From Desulfitobacterium_A nosdiversum (GTDB lineage: Bacteria > Bacillota > Desulfitobacteriia > Desulfitobacteriales > Desulfitobacteriaceae): a stretch of 64,000 bases of DNA. Positions within the stretch are counted from its first letter, which is position 1; each line of letters starts with the position of its first letter. The notes beneath the pieces were generated by a model. The model ran no database searches. It had not been told where the DNA came from and worked only from the letters and a program-made list of their open reading frames with translations. Both the position numbers and the translations under genes were made by a program. The stretch spans positions 2,108,001-2,172,000 of the forward strand of contig NZ_CP172056.1 of assembly GCF_049860565.1 (NCBI RefSeq). The letters are read 5' to 3'. Positions 50,436-59,098 of the stretch are shown in pieces.

Positions 50436-51698
50436 ATGCCGAAGAATAAAAAAAAATTCTATATATTTAAATTCTTTAAAGTGTATGGTTTCAATGCCGT
50501 TTTAGGATTTACTCTGGGAGTAATAATTGTGCTGGTGAGCTTATCGTTTTTAAACCCATCTTATTTTGGAAGTAAACTTTCAGATACACCCTCAGGCGCA
50601 GTATCCAACGAACAAAGTCCTTCGTTAAATAGGGTAAAGCAAGGAGAGGAAATGGCTAAAGAGGATCAAGAGGAGAAATCCCTTTTGACTCAGGGAGAGG
50701 CTCTTAACAAATCACGTTTCACCGTTCTGGTAGTAGGGATGGATAATCGTCCGGGGGAAAAATATATAGGAAATACTGATTCCTTGCTCGTTACGAGTAT
50801 TGATCAAGTGAATCACCGGATGTCGTTTTTATCTGTGCCTCGTGATACCCAGGTTAATCTGCCGGGAAGCGGGATACAAAAAATAAATGCGATTGCCCGA
50901 TTGCAAAAAGGGTTTCCTTCAACTCAAAAATATATTGAACAGCTCATAGGTTCTCCTATAGATGGATATGTTATGACGAATTTCAATGGCTTTAAGACGA
51001 TCGTGGATACATTAGGCGGCATTACTGTAAATATCGAAAAAAACATGCATTATGATACGGGTGACAGTCAAGACCGTTATATTGATTTAAAAAAAGGAAC
51101 CCAGCGCTTAAACGGAACCCAGGCGCTTCAATATGCACGGTTTAGAAATGATGAACTTGCTGACATCTCAAGAACGGCAAGACAGCAGGAAATACTTAAG
51201 GCAATTTTTGCAGAAGCAACAGCGCTAAAAAATTTGCCGAAGATTCCACTGGTTATTTCTAAAGTATATCAAAACGTTCAAACGGATCTAAATATTGGAC
51301 AACTTTGGTCATTAGCTAATACGTTTAATAAAAAGGATACATTTCAGACAATAAATCAAACACTTCCCGGTAAATTCGTTACGGAACAGGGAGTAAGCTA
51401 TTGGAAGGTTAATTCAAGTTTGGCGAAAAAGGTTGTTTCACAGCTCTATTTAGAAGGAAAAACAACATCTGCTTTTACCCAGGATACTTCGGAATCAGTA
51501 CAGATGACTGTTTCCCCAACTCCTAATCAAAGTAATAAGAGTGAATCTGCAGAAGATAAAAAAGAGCTGAATAATCCGGAAAATGAAATTCCGTCAAATA
51601 AACAATCTGTGAAAAAGGATCAAAATAAACAAGAAAAGCTGAAACAAGAGAATAAAGAAAATAGCGAATCTGGAATTCAGTTTGAAGTTATAAAATAA
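50436..51698 (+). CDS. LytR-CpsA-Psr (LCP) family cell-wall ligase
   Basis: About 420 residues. Cytoplasmic basic N terminus MPKNKKKFYIFKFFK, membrane anchor (about 17-38), linker, then the LCP domain (about 90-300): FTVLVVGMDNRPGEKYIGNTDSLLVTSID, MSFLSVPRDTQVNLPGSGIQKINAI, GGITVNIEKNMHYD, INLKKGTQRLNGTQALQYARFRNDELADISRTARQQEILKAI (here starting IDLKKG). LCP enzymes attach teichoic-acid or other glycopolymers to peptidoglycan. The C-terminal 100 residues are a Lys/Gln/Asn-rich tail. ATG at 50436 is chosen over an ATG at 50421 because GGAG lies upstream of it; the difference is five residues. Confidence 0.9.
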   Translation: MPKNKKKFYIFKFFKVYGFNAVLGFTLGVIIVLVSLSFLNPSYFGSKLSDTPSGAVSNEQSPSLNRVKQGEEMAKEDQEEKSLLTQGEALNKSRFTVLVVGMDNRPGEKYIGNTDSLLVTSIDQVNHRMSFLSVPRDTQVNLPGSGIQKINAIARLQKGFPSTQKYIEQLIGSPIDGYVMTNFNGFKTIVDTLGGITVNIEKNMHYDTGDSQDRYIDLKKGTQRLNGTQALQYARFRNDELADISRTARQQEILKAIFAEATALKNLPKIPLVISKVYQNVQTDLNIGQLWSLANTFNKKDTFQTINQTLPGKFVTEQGVSYWKVNSSLAKKVVSQLYLEGKTTSAFTQDTSESVQMTVSPTPNQSNKSESAEDKKELNNPENEIPSNKQSVKKDQNKQEKLKQENKENSESGIQFEVIK

Positions 51699-51755
51699 AA
51701 AGGTAAAATGATGGTATAGATATAGTATTTATAAATTCTTCGTCAAGGAGAAGAT

Positions 51756-52682
51756 ATGGAAGAAATAACGGTACAGGTTAAAGATTCAAAGACCGATTTC
51801 AAACTTTATTTCTTAGAGCTCAAGGAATGGGAAAAAATCCCTCAATTTTTTCCATGCGATCAAGAGATTTTTAACTCGGAATGGTTTAATCAAATTCCGT
51901 CTATAAAAAACATCATTAGTCATAGCCAAGAAGGAAAAACGGCTAAAATTCGTCCTGGGGTAATCCGTTTGAGACCTGGTCTTCACTATATAAATTTTAA
52001 AGATCTTGATCGGCAAGGAAATGAATTTCCGATTCGTTTCTTTCTATCTGACAAGCAATTGGTTTTTATAGGTCATCCACGGCTGAATAATGAAAAAGTC
52101 CTCGAATGGGTAAGTCGGGGAATTATTAATACGCCGATGGATCTTGTCCGGACGATAGGATCAAAGATCTTGCACCAACATCAAATCCGTTTAGAGTCTA
52201 TTGAAGATCAGATGGATCATTTGGAAGAAGAAATTCTTAATAATCCAGTCTCGCGTCAACAGGGGAAAATCATTGCTATTCACCGAAAAGTGATTCACAT
52301 AAAGAAATCGCTGAATTATCATATTACTGCATTTGATAGACTGGCATCGATTGATTCGGCAACACCTTCTCTTTGGTCAGAACTGATTGCAGAGACAGAA
52401 CGTGAGCTCGAAAATATTCGACAGACGCATGATTTGGTTGAAAGTTTAAGGGAAGCGTATCAAGCTTCAATAGATAATAGAGCTAATGATATTATGAAAT
52501 TGCTTACGTTATTAGCTACGGTATTGCTGCCTATTAATCTGTTGACGAGCTTTTTTGGCATGAATTTTGAAACAATGCCATTGATTAGGAATCCTTATGG
52601 GATTGAAATTTTCTATTCCGCTTGTTTGCTTATTCTGGTTACGGTTATCCTTTATTTCTGGAAAAAGGATTGGCTGCGCTAA
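51756..52682 (+). CDS. CorA-family divalent cation transporter (second)
   Basis: 308 residues; ATG after AAGGAGAAGAT. A large soluble N-terminal domain (1-240) precedes a two-helix C terminus with LLPINLLTSFFGMNFETMPLI (GMN at about 269-271) and WKKDWLR tail. Sequence is clearly different from the CorA at 3551 outside the GMN region, suggesting a different regulator or substrate (the ZntB/CorA group). Lies 57 bp after the LCP gene with no terminator visible between. Confidence 0.85.
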   Translation: MEEITVQVKDSKTDFKLYFLELKEWEKIPQFFPCDQEIFNSEWFNQIPSIKNIISHSQEGKTAKIRPGVIRLRPGLHYINFKDLDRQGNEFPIRFFLSDKQLVFIGHPRLNNEKVLEWVSRGIINTPMDLVRTIGSKILHQHQIRLESIEDQMDHLEEEILNNPVSRQQGKIIAIHRKVIHIKKSLNYHITAFDRLASIDSATPSLWSELIAETERELENIRQTHDLVESLREAYQASIDNRANDIMKLLTLLATVLLPINLLTSFFGMNFETMPLIRNPYGIEIFYSACLLILVTVILYFWKKDWLR

Positions 52683-52774
52683 AGGCTTGTTATTTCTTGT
52701 AAGGTAATATATAATTTTATAGGCATCTTAGGCTGATGACACGATATGATTGGAAATATGATGGAGGTTTATTG

Positions 52775-53116
52775 ATGGAGCAGTTATTTGTGAAGATGAA
52801 AGAATATTTACATATGGATTCGGAAATTCCGTTTGACGAATTTTCAGAGTATCATAAAAACGTGATTAAGGTTTTGAAGGACAGTTTTGAAGAGATGGAA
52901 CAAGAAACGCGCCTTCAAGCGCGATATATTTGCTCAATTGTTCAAGCCAATGCTGATTCTCGTGCAAAACGGAGCAAAGCTAATACAAAGGCATATAAGA
53001 AAATCAGTTCTAAAGCCGGTTTTTGGATGGATGCGATCAATTTTCGTTTGCTTAAGGACGGAATGCTCCAAGCTGAGATTGATAAAAGAACTGAAGAAAT
53101 TAACGACGCTATGTAA
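52775..53116 (+). CDS. Hypothetical protein, 113 residues
   Basis: ATG at 52775 after GGAGGTTTATTG; an ATG 13 codons upstream (52736) has no ribosome site. Predicted soluble and mostly helical: a charged first half with EFSEYHKNVIKVLKDSFEEMEQETRLQARYI, a basic stretch RAKRSKANTKAYKKISSKAG, and a C terminus DKRTEEINDAM. No family is recognised. Followed by a terminator, so it is either the end of the LCP-corA unit or alone. Confidence 0.65.
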   Translation: MEQLFVKMKEYLHMDSEIPFDEFSEYHKNVIKVLKDSFEEMEQETRLQARYICSIVQANADSRAKRSKANTKAYKKISSKAGFWMDAINFRLLKDGMLQAEIDKRTEEINDAM

Positions 53117-53170
53117 TTGGATTTCAGGTTTCTATTTTGGGTATTTGGATTAAGTAAATAATGACAGGAT

Positions 53171-53195
53171 AAGCTACCCTAAGGTAGCTTTTTTC
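53171..53195 (+). terminator. Rho-independent terminator
   Basis: AAGCTACC, CTAA, GGTAGCTT then TTTTC: perfect 8-bp stem. Confidence 0.82.
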
Positions 53196-53196
53196 T

Positions 53197-53226
53197 TTGC
53201 TTCCTCTTGAAGAGAAATGCTATAAT
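53197..53226 (+). promoter_or_regulatory. Probable sigma-A promoter of the DHH-CBS-polymerase gene
   Basis: TTGCTT, 18-bp spacer, TATAAT; perfect -10 with a fair -35, 40 bp before the start codon. Confidence 0.5.
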
Positions 53227-53266
53227 TGGAATTATTATGATTTCGAAGGTTAAAGGACGATAAGCT

Positions 53267-55822
53267 ATGATCTTGATTCTTACACATCGACAAATGGATT
53301 TTGATGCTTTGGCATCCATGATCGCTGCGCAAGCATTGAATCCGGGAAGTGTCATGGGGATTGAAGGCAAACCCAATTCCTATGTTCAGGAATATATTAC
53401 GCTGGCTAAAGATCGTCTGCCTTTTATAAAGCTTAAGGATGTAGTGTGGTCCAAGGTCCGAAAAGTTATACTGGTTGACACCCATGACCTAAGCAGAGCG
53501 GCAGGACTAAAGGAGGTAGAAGAGCTTAAGCAACTGGAAAAGCTCGAAGTCGAGATTTATGATCATCATCCTTATTCCGGGGACTTAAGTACGGGGATGC
53601 ATATTGAACAAACGGGTTCATGTGCCGCCCTTTTAGTCGAGCAGCTCATTCGCCATAAAGTTCCGCTCAGCAGTTTCGAGGCCACCTCGCTTGCCTTAGG
53701 AATTTATGAGGATACAGGAAGTTTACTTTTTGACAGTACGACAGTTCGAGATGTTAAAGCAGTAGCATATTTATTAGAACAAGGAGCAAATTTAAGTGTC
53801 GTTGCTGAATATTTACGTAAACCGTTAACCGAGGAACAGAAGGCTTTGCTCCAGGAATTGATCGATCGGGGGCAAACGGAATTGTATGACGGAGTGCCTG
53901 TTTATATTTCTTCAGCGGTCAGCTCGGAATATGTGGGAGGGTTAGCCTTGATCGCCCATCGTGTGGGGGAAATGGAAGGCGCAGAAACGCTTTTTCTCGT
54001 TGTTAAGATGGAGAACCGCGTTTATCTTGTCGGCCGTTCACGGGGGAGAGGCTTAGCTGTTAATCTTATTGCCCAAGCGTTTGGCGGAGCAGGACATGCT
54101 AAAGCAGCGTCTGCAACAATAAAAAATATGTCCGTTCAGGAGATTGTAATAAAACTCCAGCAGGAAATCAAGAACCGTGCACGAAGTCCGCATTTAGTCC
54201 GAGACATCATGAGCTATCCCGTAAAAACGGTCAATCCGGAGACGAAGCTCAGTGAAGTGGAACAAATTCTTCTGCGCTATGGGCATACCGGAGTACCCGT
54301 AGTCGAAGAGAATACCTTAGTTGGAATTATTTCTCGCCGAGATGTTGAGAAAGGGCTTAAACACGGTTTGGAACACGCTCCGGTTAAAGGGTTTATGACC
54401 AAAGCGGTTATAACAGTCGATGCAAATGCCAGTTGGGAAGAGGTTCAGCGATTAATGGTTCAGCACGATATTGGGCGGATTCCTGTTATCGAGAATGCTC
54501 AATTAGTGGGAATTGTTTCTCGTTCAGATGTTTTGCGTTTGATTTATGGGAGTTCTGTCGCAACAGAAACACATTTAACGCGGGATCGGAGTCTGGCGAT
54601 GAGGCAGGATATTCTGGATCTTCTCGAGAATTTACCGGAAGAAATAAAGAAGCTTATAAAGGCAGGTCAAAGGGTAGCCGATAGTTTGGGGTATTCAGTT
54701 TTTATTATCGGAGGTTTTGTTCGAGATCTTTTGCTTCTTAACCCAACTCAAGATTTGGATTTTGTTGTCGAAGGAAATGGGCATGCGTTTGCCCAAGCCC
54801 TTTATCAAGAGCTGAATCGTGGACAATTAACCCTCCATGACTCGTTCGGAACGGCGCGCATTGAATTTCCGAATGGTACTCATCTCGACGTAGCAAGCAC
54901 CCGCTGGGAATATTACGAGTTTCCTGGCGCATTGCCTCAAGTGGAGGAATCGCGCTTAAGGGATGACCTATTCAGGCGTGATTTTACGATCAATGCTATG
55001 GCATTAGCTATTAATTCAGACCGCTATGGTGAACTTGTTGATTATTACGGAGGCTTAAGAGATTTAAAACAAGGAGAAATCCGTTTTTTACATCATTTAA
55101 GTTTTATTGAAGACCCAACTCGGATTCTTAGAGCTGTTCGATTTGCAGAACGCTATCGTTTTCGTTTATCCAAAGAGACGCAGGAAGGTGTTGCAACTGC
55201 TTTAAAAGCTGGAGTGTTGCATAAATTGAGCACAGAACGGTTTACCCAGGAATTTCTTTTAATTCTCAGGGAGAAACAGTATGCCAGGATGGGTCAAAGT
55301 TTGATTGAACTGGGCGTAATGGAAGAGTGGTTTGGCGAAAGGCTTCCTTGGAACTTTACGCGTATTCCTGAGAATGAAAATCTTACCTCAGAAGAAAAGT
55401 GGCTTATTTCAGTTTCGCTGTTTAATCAGCAACAGATTAATTCTGCTTTGAGCCTTAAGCTGTCGAGAGAAATGAAGAGAGAAGCGCTTAAATTCAAAGA
55501 GATCCAAGCTGCCCTTTTGGCAGAGTCTTCTTTAAACTTATCTATCATGGATCAGCATCTTTCCGGTGTATCTCGGAATATACGGATTGCGTTAAGGTAT
55601 GATCCTGCTTTAGAGCAGTCGATGAATAACTATGAACAGGCTGTAGAGCAGCTTAAATTGGAGATCAATGGCTTTGCTCTCCGAAAGCTTGGAATTTCAG
55701 AAGGACCAGAAATCGGAAGAATTCTCAAAGAGATACGTTGGGCTTGGCTTGAACAGAAAATCCATACCCCGGCAGAGGAGAAACAGTTGATGCTCCAGCT
55801 TACGGAGCAAAGGAGGAAATAA
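53267..55822 (+). CDS. DHH phosphoesterase-CBS-poly(A) polymerase/tRNA nucleotidyltransferase fusion
   Basis: 851 residues. Three parts can be read. (1) DHH/DHHA1 phosphoesterase, about 1-305: THRQMDFDALASMIAAQAL, DTHDLSRAAG, YDHHPYSGD, TGSCAALLVEQLI, YEDTGSLLFDSTT, and C-terminal GRSRGRGLAVNLIAQAFGGAGHAKAASATI. (2) Two CBS domains, about 310-440: RDIMSYPVKTVNPETKLSEVEQILLRYGHTGVPVVEENTLVGIISRRDVEKG and GFMTKAVITVDANASWEEVQ…GIVSRSDVLRLIYG. (3) Class II poly(A) polymerase/CCA domain: VFIIGGFVRDLLLLNPTQDLDFVVEGNG, RRDFTINAMAL, EDPTRILRAVRFAERYRF. Such fusions occur in clostridia and act as A-adding or CCA-adding enzymes; which one cannot be settled here. ATG overlaps no neighbour. Confidence 0.9.
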   Translation: MILILTHRQMDFDALASMIAAQALNPGSVMGIEGKPNSYVQEYITLAKDRLPFIKLKDVVWSKVRKVILVDTHDLSRAAGLKEVEELKQLEKLEVEIYDHHPYSGDLSTGMHIEQTGSCAALLVEQLIRHKVPLSSFEATSLALGIYEDTGSLLFDSTTVRDVKAVAYLLEQGANLSVVAEYLRKPLTEEQKALLQELIDRGQTELYDGVPVYISSAVSSEYVGGLALIAHRVGEMEGAETLFLVVKMENRVYLVGRSRGRGLAVNLIAQAFGGAGHAKAASATIKNMSVQEIVIKLQQEIKNRARSPHLVRDIMSYPVKTVNPETKLSEVEQILLRYGHTGVPVVEENTLVGIISRRDVEKGLKHGLEHAPVKGFMTKAVITVDANASWEEVQRLMVQHDIGRIPVIENAQLVGIVSRSDVLRLIYGSSVATETHLTRDRSLAMRQDILDLLENLPEEIKKLIKAGQRVADSLGYSVFIIGGFVRDLLLLNPTQDLDFVVEGNGHAFAQALYQELNRGQLTLHDSFGTARIEFPNGTHLDVASTRWEYYEFPGALPQVEESRLRDDLFRRDFTINAMALAINSDRYGELVDYYGGLRDLKQGEIRFLHHLSFIEDPTRILRAVRFAERYRFRLSKETQEGVATALKAGVLHKLSTERFTQEFLLILREKQYARMGQSLIELGVMEEWFGERLPWNFTRIPENENLTSEEKWLISVSLFNQQQINSALSLKLSREMKREALKFKEIQAALLAESSLNLSIMDQHLSGVSRNIRIALRYDPALEQSMNNYEQAVEQLKLEINGFALRKLGISEGPEIGRILKEIRWAWLEQKIHTPAEEKQLMLQLTEQRRK

Positions 55823-55823
55823 A

Positions 55824-56477
55824 GTGCCAGGATCTGATTTAACGATGTATATTGCGAATGTTCCAGCCTTATTGATTGGTTTTGCTTTTCACGAATATGC
55901 TCATGCCTTTGTAGCTGATCGTTTGGGGGACCCAACTCCACGCAGTCAAGGCCGCCTTTCCCTGAATCCTTTTGTTCATCTGGATATCTTTGGATCTATT
56001 ATGGCGCTTCTTTTTCAATTCGGATGGGCTAAACCCGTTATGACTACTCCACACTATTTTAAGGGAAATCCAATACGAGGCCGGATGCTCGTTGCTATTG
56101 CCGGCCCCTTAATGAATTTGGTGATTGCTTTTATTGGAATGGTGATTTGGATTTTGGTTCTTCATTGGTTTAGCGGCTCAACTTGGTCACCTATTCTTTC
56201 AAAAATCATGATGGCTATTGTCCTGATGAATTTAGGCCTCGGAATCTTTAACCTTTTACCCATCCCGCCTCTGGATGGATTCTCTGTCCTAGGCTGGGTT
56301 TTACCTGCTCGTTTCGGAAATGTTCTTCATATCATCGAAACTTATGGCATGCTGATCTTGATGGTTATTCTGTTTACCGATATTCTGGGACGTGTGCTTT
56401 GGCCTCTTGTGGCGGGGCTGTACTCACTGTATCAAAAAGGGGCAATTGCGCTGCTGTCGCCTTTTTTGGGATTTTAA
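55824..56477 (+). CDS. Site-2 protease-like zinc metalloprotease (M50 family)
   Basis: 217 residues, GTG one base after the previous stop, with AAGGAGGAAATAAA upstream. Polytopic (about six helices). Zinc-binding HEYAH in GFAFHEYAHAFVADRLGDPTPRSQGRLSLNPFVHLD (His23, Glu24, His27) and the second motif FNLLPIPPLDG near residue 145. Short, minimal M50 protein lacking PDZ or CBS domains; belongs to the YwhC-like group that sits near scpA in many Firmicutes. Substrate unknown. Confidence 0.9.
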   Translation: MPGSDLTMYIANVPALLIGFAFHEYAHAFVADRLGDPTPRSQGRLSLNPFVHLDIFGSIMALLFQFGWAKPVMTTPHYFKGNPIRGRMLVAIAGPLMNLVIAFIGMVIWILVLHWFSGSTWSPILSKIMMAIVLMNLGLGIFNLLPIPPLDGFSVLGWVLPARFGNVLHIIETYGMLILMVILFTDILGRVLWPLVAGLYSLYQKGAIALLSPFLGF

Positions 56478-56499
56478 CTTTTAGTAAAGATAACAGTCC

Positions 56500-56882
56500 G
56501 GGTTGTGTAGCTTCACGCACATCTGCTTACTTACCGCTCCAGGGCTTGCGTACTTGCTTTCAATGGAGCTATCTTCAGCGGATAAGCATTCTTTGGAGAT
56601 AGCCGCTTCGAGCGAAAATGTCCACCGGACACTTTCGTGCCAAACCTCAGGGTAATACCTGGAGTGAGTCGCTCCTGTGCATCCTTGCACCCGCGACATC
56701 AGCCCATCCATGGACAAGTCCACTGGCCCCGCTCCCCATTGAAAGCATTGTGTGTTTCAACGCCCCTCAGTGAAATCGTTTGCATCTGTGCATTATAGGA
56801 GACTGGCTTAGAGTTGAGGTACGAAACTTAAGCCTTAGTCGACTTATCCTCGAAGGGGAGAAGCTACACTTTCGGGCCTTTT
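56500..56882 (+). repeat. Structured dispersed repeat, family A, copy 3 (longest form)
   Basis: 383 bp. Starts GGGTTGTGTAGCTTCACGCACATC and ends AGAAGCTACACTTTCGGGCC followed by TTTT. Long-range helix 56548-56566 (GCGTACTTGCTTTCAATGG) with 56736-56754; arms again differ from the other copies while pairing is kept. Three expansions: an AGCTATCTTCAGCGG…GAGATAGC hairpin (about 56567-56610), a TGTCCACCGGACA hairpin (about 56619-56631), and at 56807-56860 the accessory module seen in copy 2 but reverse-complemented. It fills the 459-bp gap between the M50 gene and scpA; nothing else is visible there except the scpA ribosome site. Confidence 0.8.
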
Positions 56883-56936
56883 AAGGTCACTTTTTGGGTC
56901 ATATTGGCTATACTTAAAGTTTTGCAAGAGGAGAGG

Positions 56937-57722
56937 ATGGATCGGAAAATGGAAAAAGGGATAACCGCTAAATCTGCTCCTTATGTTGAACTGCCTGCTT
57001 TTCAGGGCCCGTTGGATTTGCTTTTGCATTTGATTCAACAGGAGAAAATCGATATTTATGATATTCCTGTGGCTCAGATTGCTGATCAGTTTATCGAAGC
57101 GGTTCGCCAAATGGAAGACTTGGATATGGAGGTAACCAGCGAGTTTTTAGTTTTAGCCGCTCAGCTTCTTTATATTAAGTCACGTTACTTATTGCCCAAA
57201 ACGAAAAAAGAAGAACTTGAGGTTGAGGAAGAGGACCCTCGCCAAGAGCTGGTGGAACGATTGATTGCTTATCGAACATTTAAGCAGGCCTCGCAAATTC
57301 TTGGAGCGTTAGAAGTATCTTCTGGCCAAAAATACTTTAGAACAGTGGACATTCAAGAAATTCGCAGCCAGTTTGATGAGGAAGACCCTCTGGATGGCGT
57401 AAGCTTTACAGAACTGTGGGAAGCTTTTTGTCAGGTTGTTGTACGTGCTGAACAAGGGGTTGAGATTAAAACTGTTGAACCGGACGAGGTGCCCATAGAT
57501 AAAATCATGGTGGATATGCTCCGGAGGGTAATTCTCCACCCTAATGGAACACGTTTTAGCCAGCTTATTCGAGGAAATACGCGCATGGAAGTGATTGTAT
57601 CCTTTTTAGCTTTATTGGAGCTTTTAAAATCGGGCAAAATTCACTGTGAGCAAAGTGCGCCTCAACATGATATTCATCTTTTTCCCACGGAGAAGGCCTT
57701 GGAATTTACTGAAGGAGAGTAG
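56937..57722 (+). CDS. scpA: Segregation and condensation protein A
   Basis: About 261 residues (from ATG at 56937; an ATG at 56949 is the alternative, both near AGAGGAGAGG). Kleisin subunit of the SMC-ScpAB chromosome condensation complex. N-terminal SMC-head-binding region with ELPAFQGPLDLLLHLIQQEKIDIYDIPVAQIADQFIE; middle EFLVLAAQLLYIKSRYLLP and an acidic linker; C-terminal winged helix ending RGNTRMEVIVSFLALLELLKSGKI. Followed 3 bp later by scpB. Confidence 0.95.
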   Translation: MDRKMEKGITAKSAPYVELPAFQGPLDLLLHLIQQEKIDIYDIPVAQIADQFIEAVRQMEDLDMEVTSEFLVLAAQLLYIKSRYLLPKTKKEELEVEEEDPRQELVERLIAYRTFKQASQILGALEVSSGQKYFRTVDIQEIRSQFDEEDPLDGVSFTELWEAFCQVVVRAEQGVEIKTVEPDEVPIDKIMVDMLRRVILHPNGTRFSQLIRGNTRMEVIVSFLALLELLKSGKIHCEQSAPQHDIHLFPTEKALEFTEGE

Positions 57723-57725
57723 GAA

Positions 57726-58280
57726 ATGTTGTTTCGTGAAAATGAAATTGCGGGAGTTGAGGCGCTTTTACTTGTTGCCAACGAGCCATTGAGTTTAGAA
57801 CGTATGGCTGAGATTTTGGAATTGAGCATTGAAGATGTTGCAGAGATTATAACAGAGCTTCAAGAACGGTTTAAAAAACCGGATTGCGGATTTATGATTT
57901 TCGAAGTGAATGGCGGATTTAAACTTGGAACAAAACCGCAAATGTCGCACTATATAGAAGCTCTTTATCGTCAGCCTTCTCAAGGTTTATCGAGCGCAGC
58001 GCTTGAGGTATTGGCGATTATTGCCTATAAGCAGCCTGTTACGAAAGGTGAAATTGACTTTTTGCGCGGCGTTCAGTCCGACCGAGCAATAGCAACTCTT
58101 GTTGAAAAGGGTTTAACCAAAGAAATTGGGCGTAAAGAAGGACCGGGGCGGCCCATTCTTTATGGAACAACCGAACAGTTTTTACTGCATTTTGGATTGA
58201 CTTCTTTGAAGGATTTACCGGAGCTTGATTTTGAAAGTATTCAAAAAGAATTGAAGGCTGAGGCCGATGAAAATATTTAA
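57726..58280 (+). CDS. scpB: Segregation and condensation protein B
   Basis: 184 residues; ATG after GGAGAGTAGGAA. Two winged-helix domains: EVEALLLVANEPLSLERMAEILEL-like GVEALLLVANEPLSLERMAEIL at the N terminus, and SSAALEVLAIIAYKQPVTKGEIDFLRGVQSD followed by LVEKGLTKEIGRKEGPGRPILYGTTEQFLLHFGL. Partners with ScpA. Terminator 20 bp after the stop. Confidence 0.95.
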   Translation: MLFRENEIAGVEALLLVANEPLSLERMAEILELSIEDVAEIITELQERFKKPDCGFMIFEVNGGFKLGTKPQMSHYIEALYRQPSQGLSSAALEVLAIIAYKQPVTKGEIDFLRGVQSDRAIATLVEKGLTKEIGRKEGPGRPILYGTTEQFLLHFGLTSLKDLPELDFESIQKELKAEADENI

Positions 58281-58300
58281 ATATGTCAATATGTTGCTTT

Positions 58301-58331
58301 CCCTTCGGCACTGCCGGAGGGTTTCTTTTTG
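58301..58331 (+). terminator. Rho-independent terminator after scpB
   Basis: CCCTTCGGC, ACT, GCCGGAGGG then TTTCTTTTT: 9 pairs including one T-G wobble. Confidence 0.8.
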
Positions 58332-58372
58332 TGCATATTCTTTAAGAGCTGCGGATATCCTATAACTTTAGG

Positions 58373-59098
58373 ATGAAGGATTTTGGCTTAAGAGGATTCG
58401 GAGGGATTTTAGTGCAGATTCTGGCACTTTTTCTCGCCAGTTTGATGGGTTTAGGGCTGACTCTATTCTTAAAGGCGACTGTCGATTGCTATTATCGACG
58501 GCAGAAACAAAATGATTACCTTGAGATCAAAATGACGGCTGTCGGAGGATTGTGGAAATTCAAATTTCGGATGCCAACGGCTCAGTTAGAGTGGGAAGAA
58601 GGACCTGAGCTTGAAATGCAGCAGGAATCTCAAGCAGCAATGGGAGAAAAGCGGAGAACACGGATGGATGTCCGTTTTCGTTATTTTCAATGGGAATTTT
58701 TCTATACTATTTTGCCTTGGATTCCGCAAATTCTGCACCATTTTAAGTCGGTTAAACAGAAATTTTATCGAGGCATCCATTGTACATTTCTGGATTGGCG
58801 AGTAGACATAGGAGTTGAGGATCCAGCATATACGGCTGTTCTTACCGGAAGTTTCTGGAGTATGCTCGGGTTTTTTTTAGCTCGCTTATATCGGCAAGTT
58901 ACAATGGACACTGAGCAACCGCATATTTTAGTAATCCCAAACTTTAAAAAGCCTGGTTTTTCGTGTGATTTTCATTGCATATTTAACTTGAGAATCGGGC
59001 ATTTAATGGTCGTTGGTCTAGATTTGATACGTTTATTTATTCGGACCCATATCGCACTAAGGGTAGACCGCTCTCAAACTTCAGAGAATATTTCTTGA
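58373..59098 (+). CDS. DUF2953 family protein (YtfI-like)
   Basis: 241 residues. N-terminal membrane helix (about 12-35: ILVQILALFLASLMGLGLTLFL); then a beta-rich soluble part with YLEIKMTAVGGLWKFKFRMPTAQLEW and C-terminal WRVDIGVEDPAYTAVLTGSFWSMLGFFLARLY and VIPNFKKPGFSCDFHCIFNLRIGHLMVVGLDLIRLF, the DUF2953 pattern. In Bacillus this gene (ytfI) directly precedes ytfJ, as here. Role in spore formation is inferred only from that pairing. Start ATG at 58373 has no strong Shine-Dalgarno sequence; GTG at 58412 (VQILALF) after CGGAGGGATTTTA is an alternative. Confidence 0.8.
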   Translation: MKDFGLRGFGGILVQILALFLASLMGLGLTLFLKATVDCYYRRQKQNDYLEIKMTAVGGLWKFKFRMPTAQLEWEEGPELEMQQESQAAMGEKRRTRMDVRFRYFQWEFFYTILPWIPQILHHFKSVKQKFYRGIHCTFLDWRVDIGVEDPAYTAVLTGSFWSMLGFFLARLYRQVTMDTEQPHILVIPNFKKPGFSCDFHCIFNLRIGHLMVVGLDLIRLFIRTHIALRVDRSQTSENIS

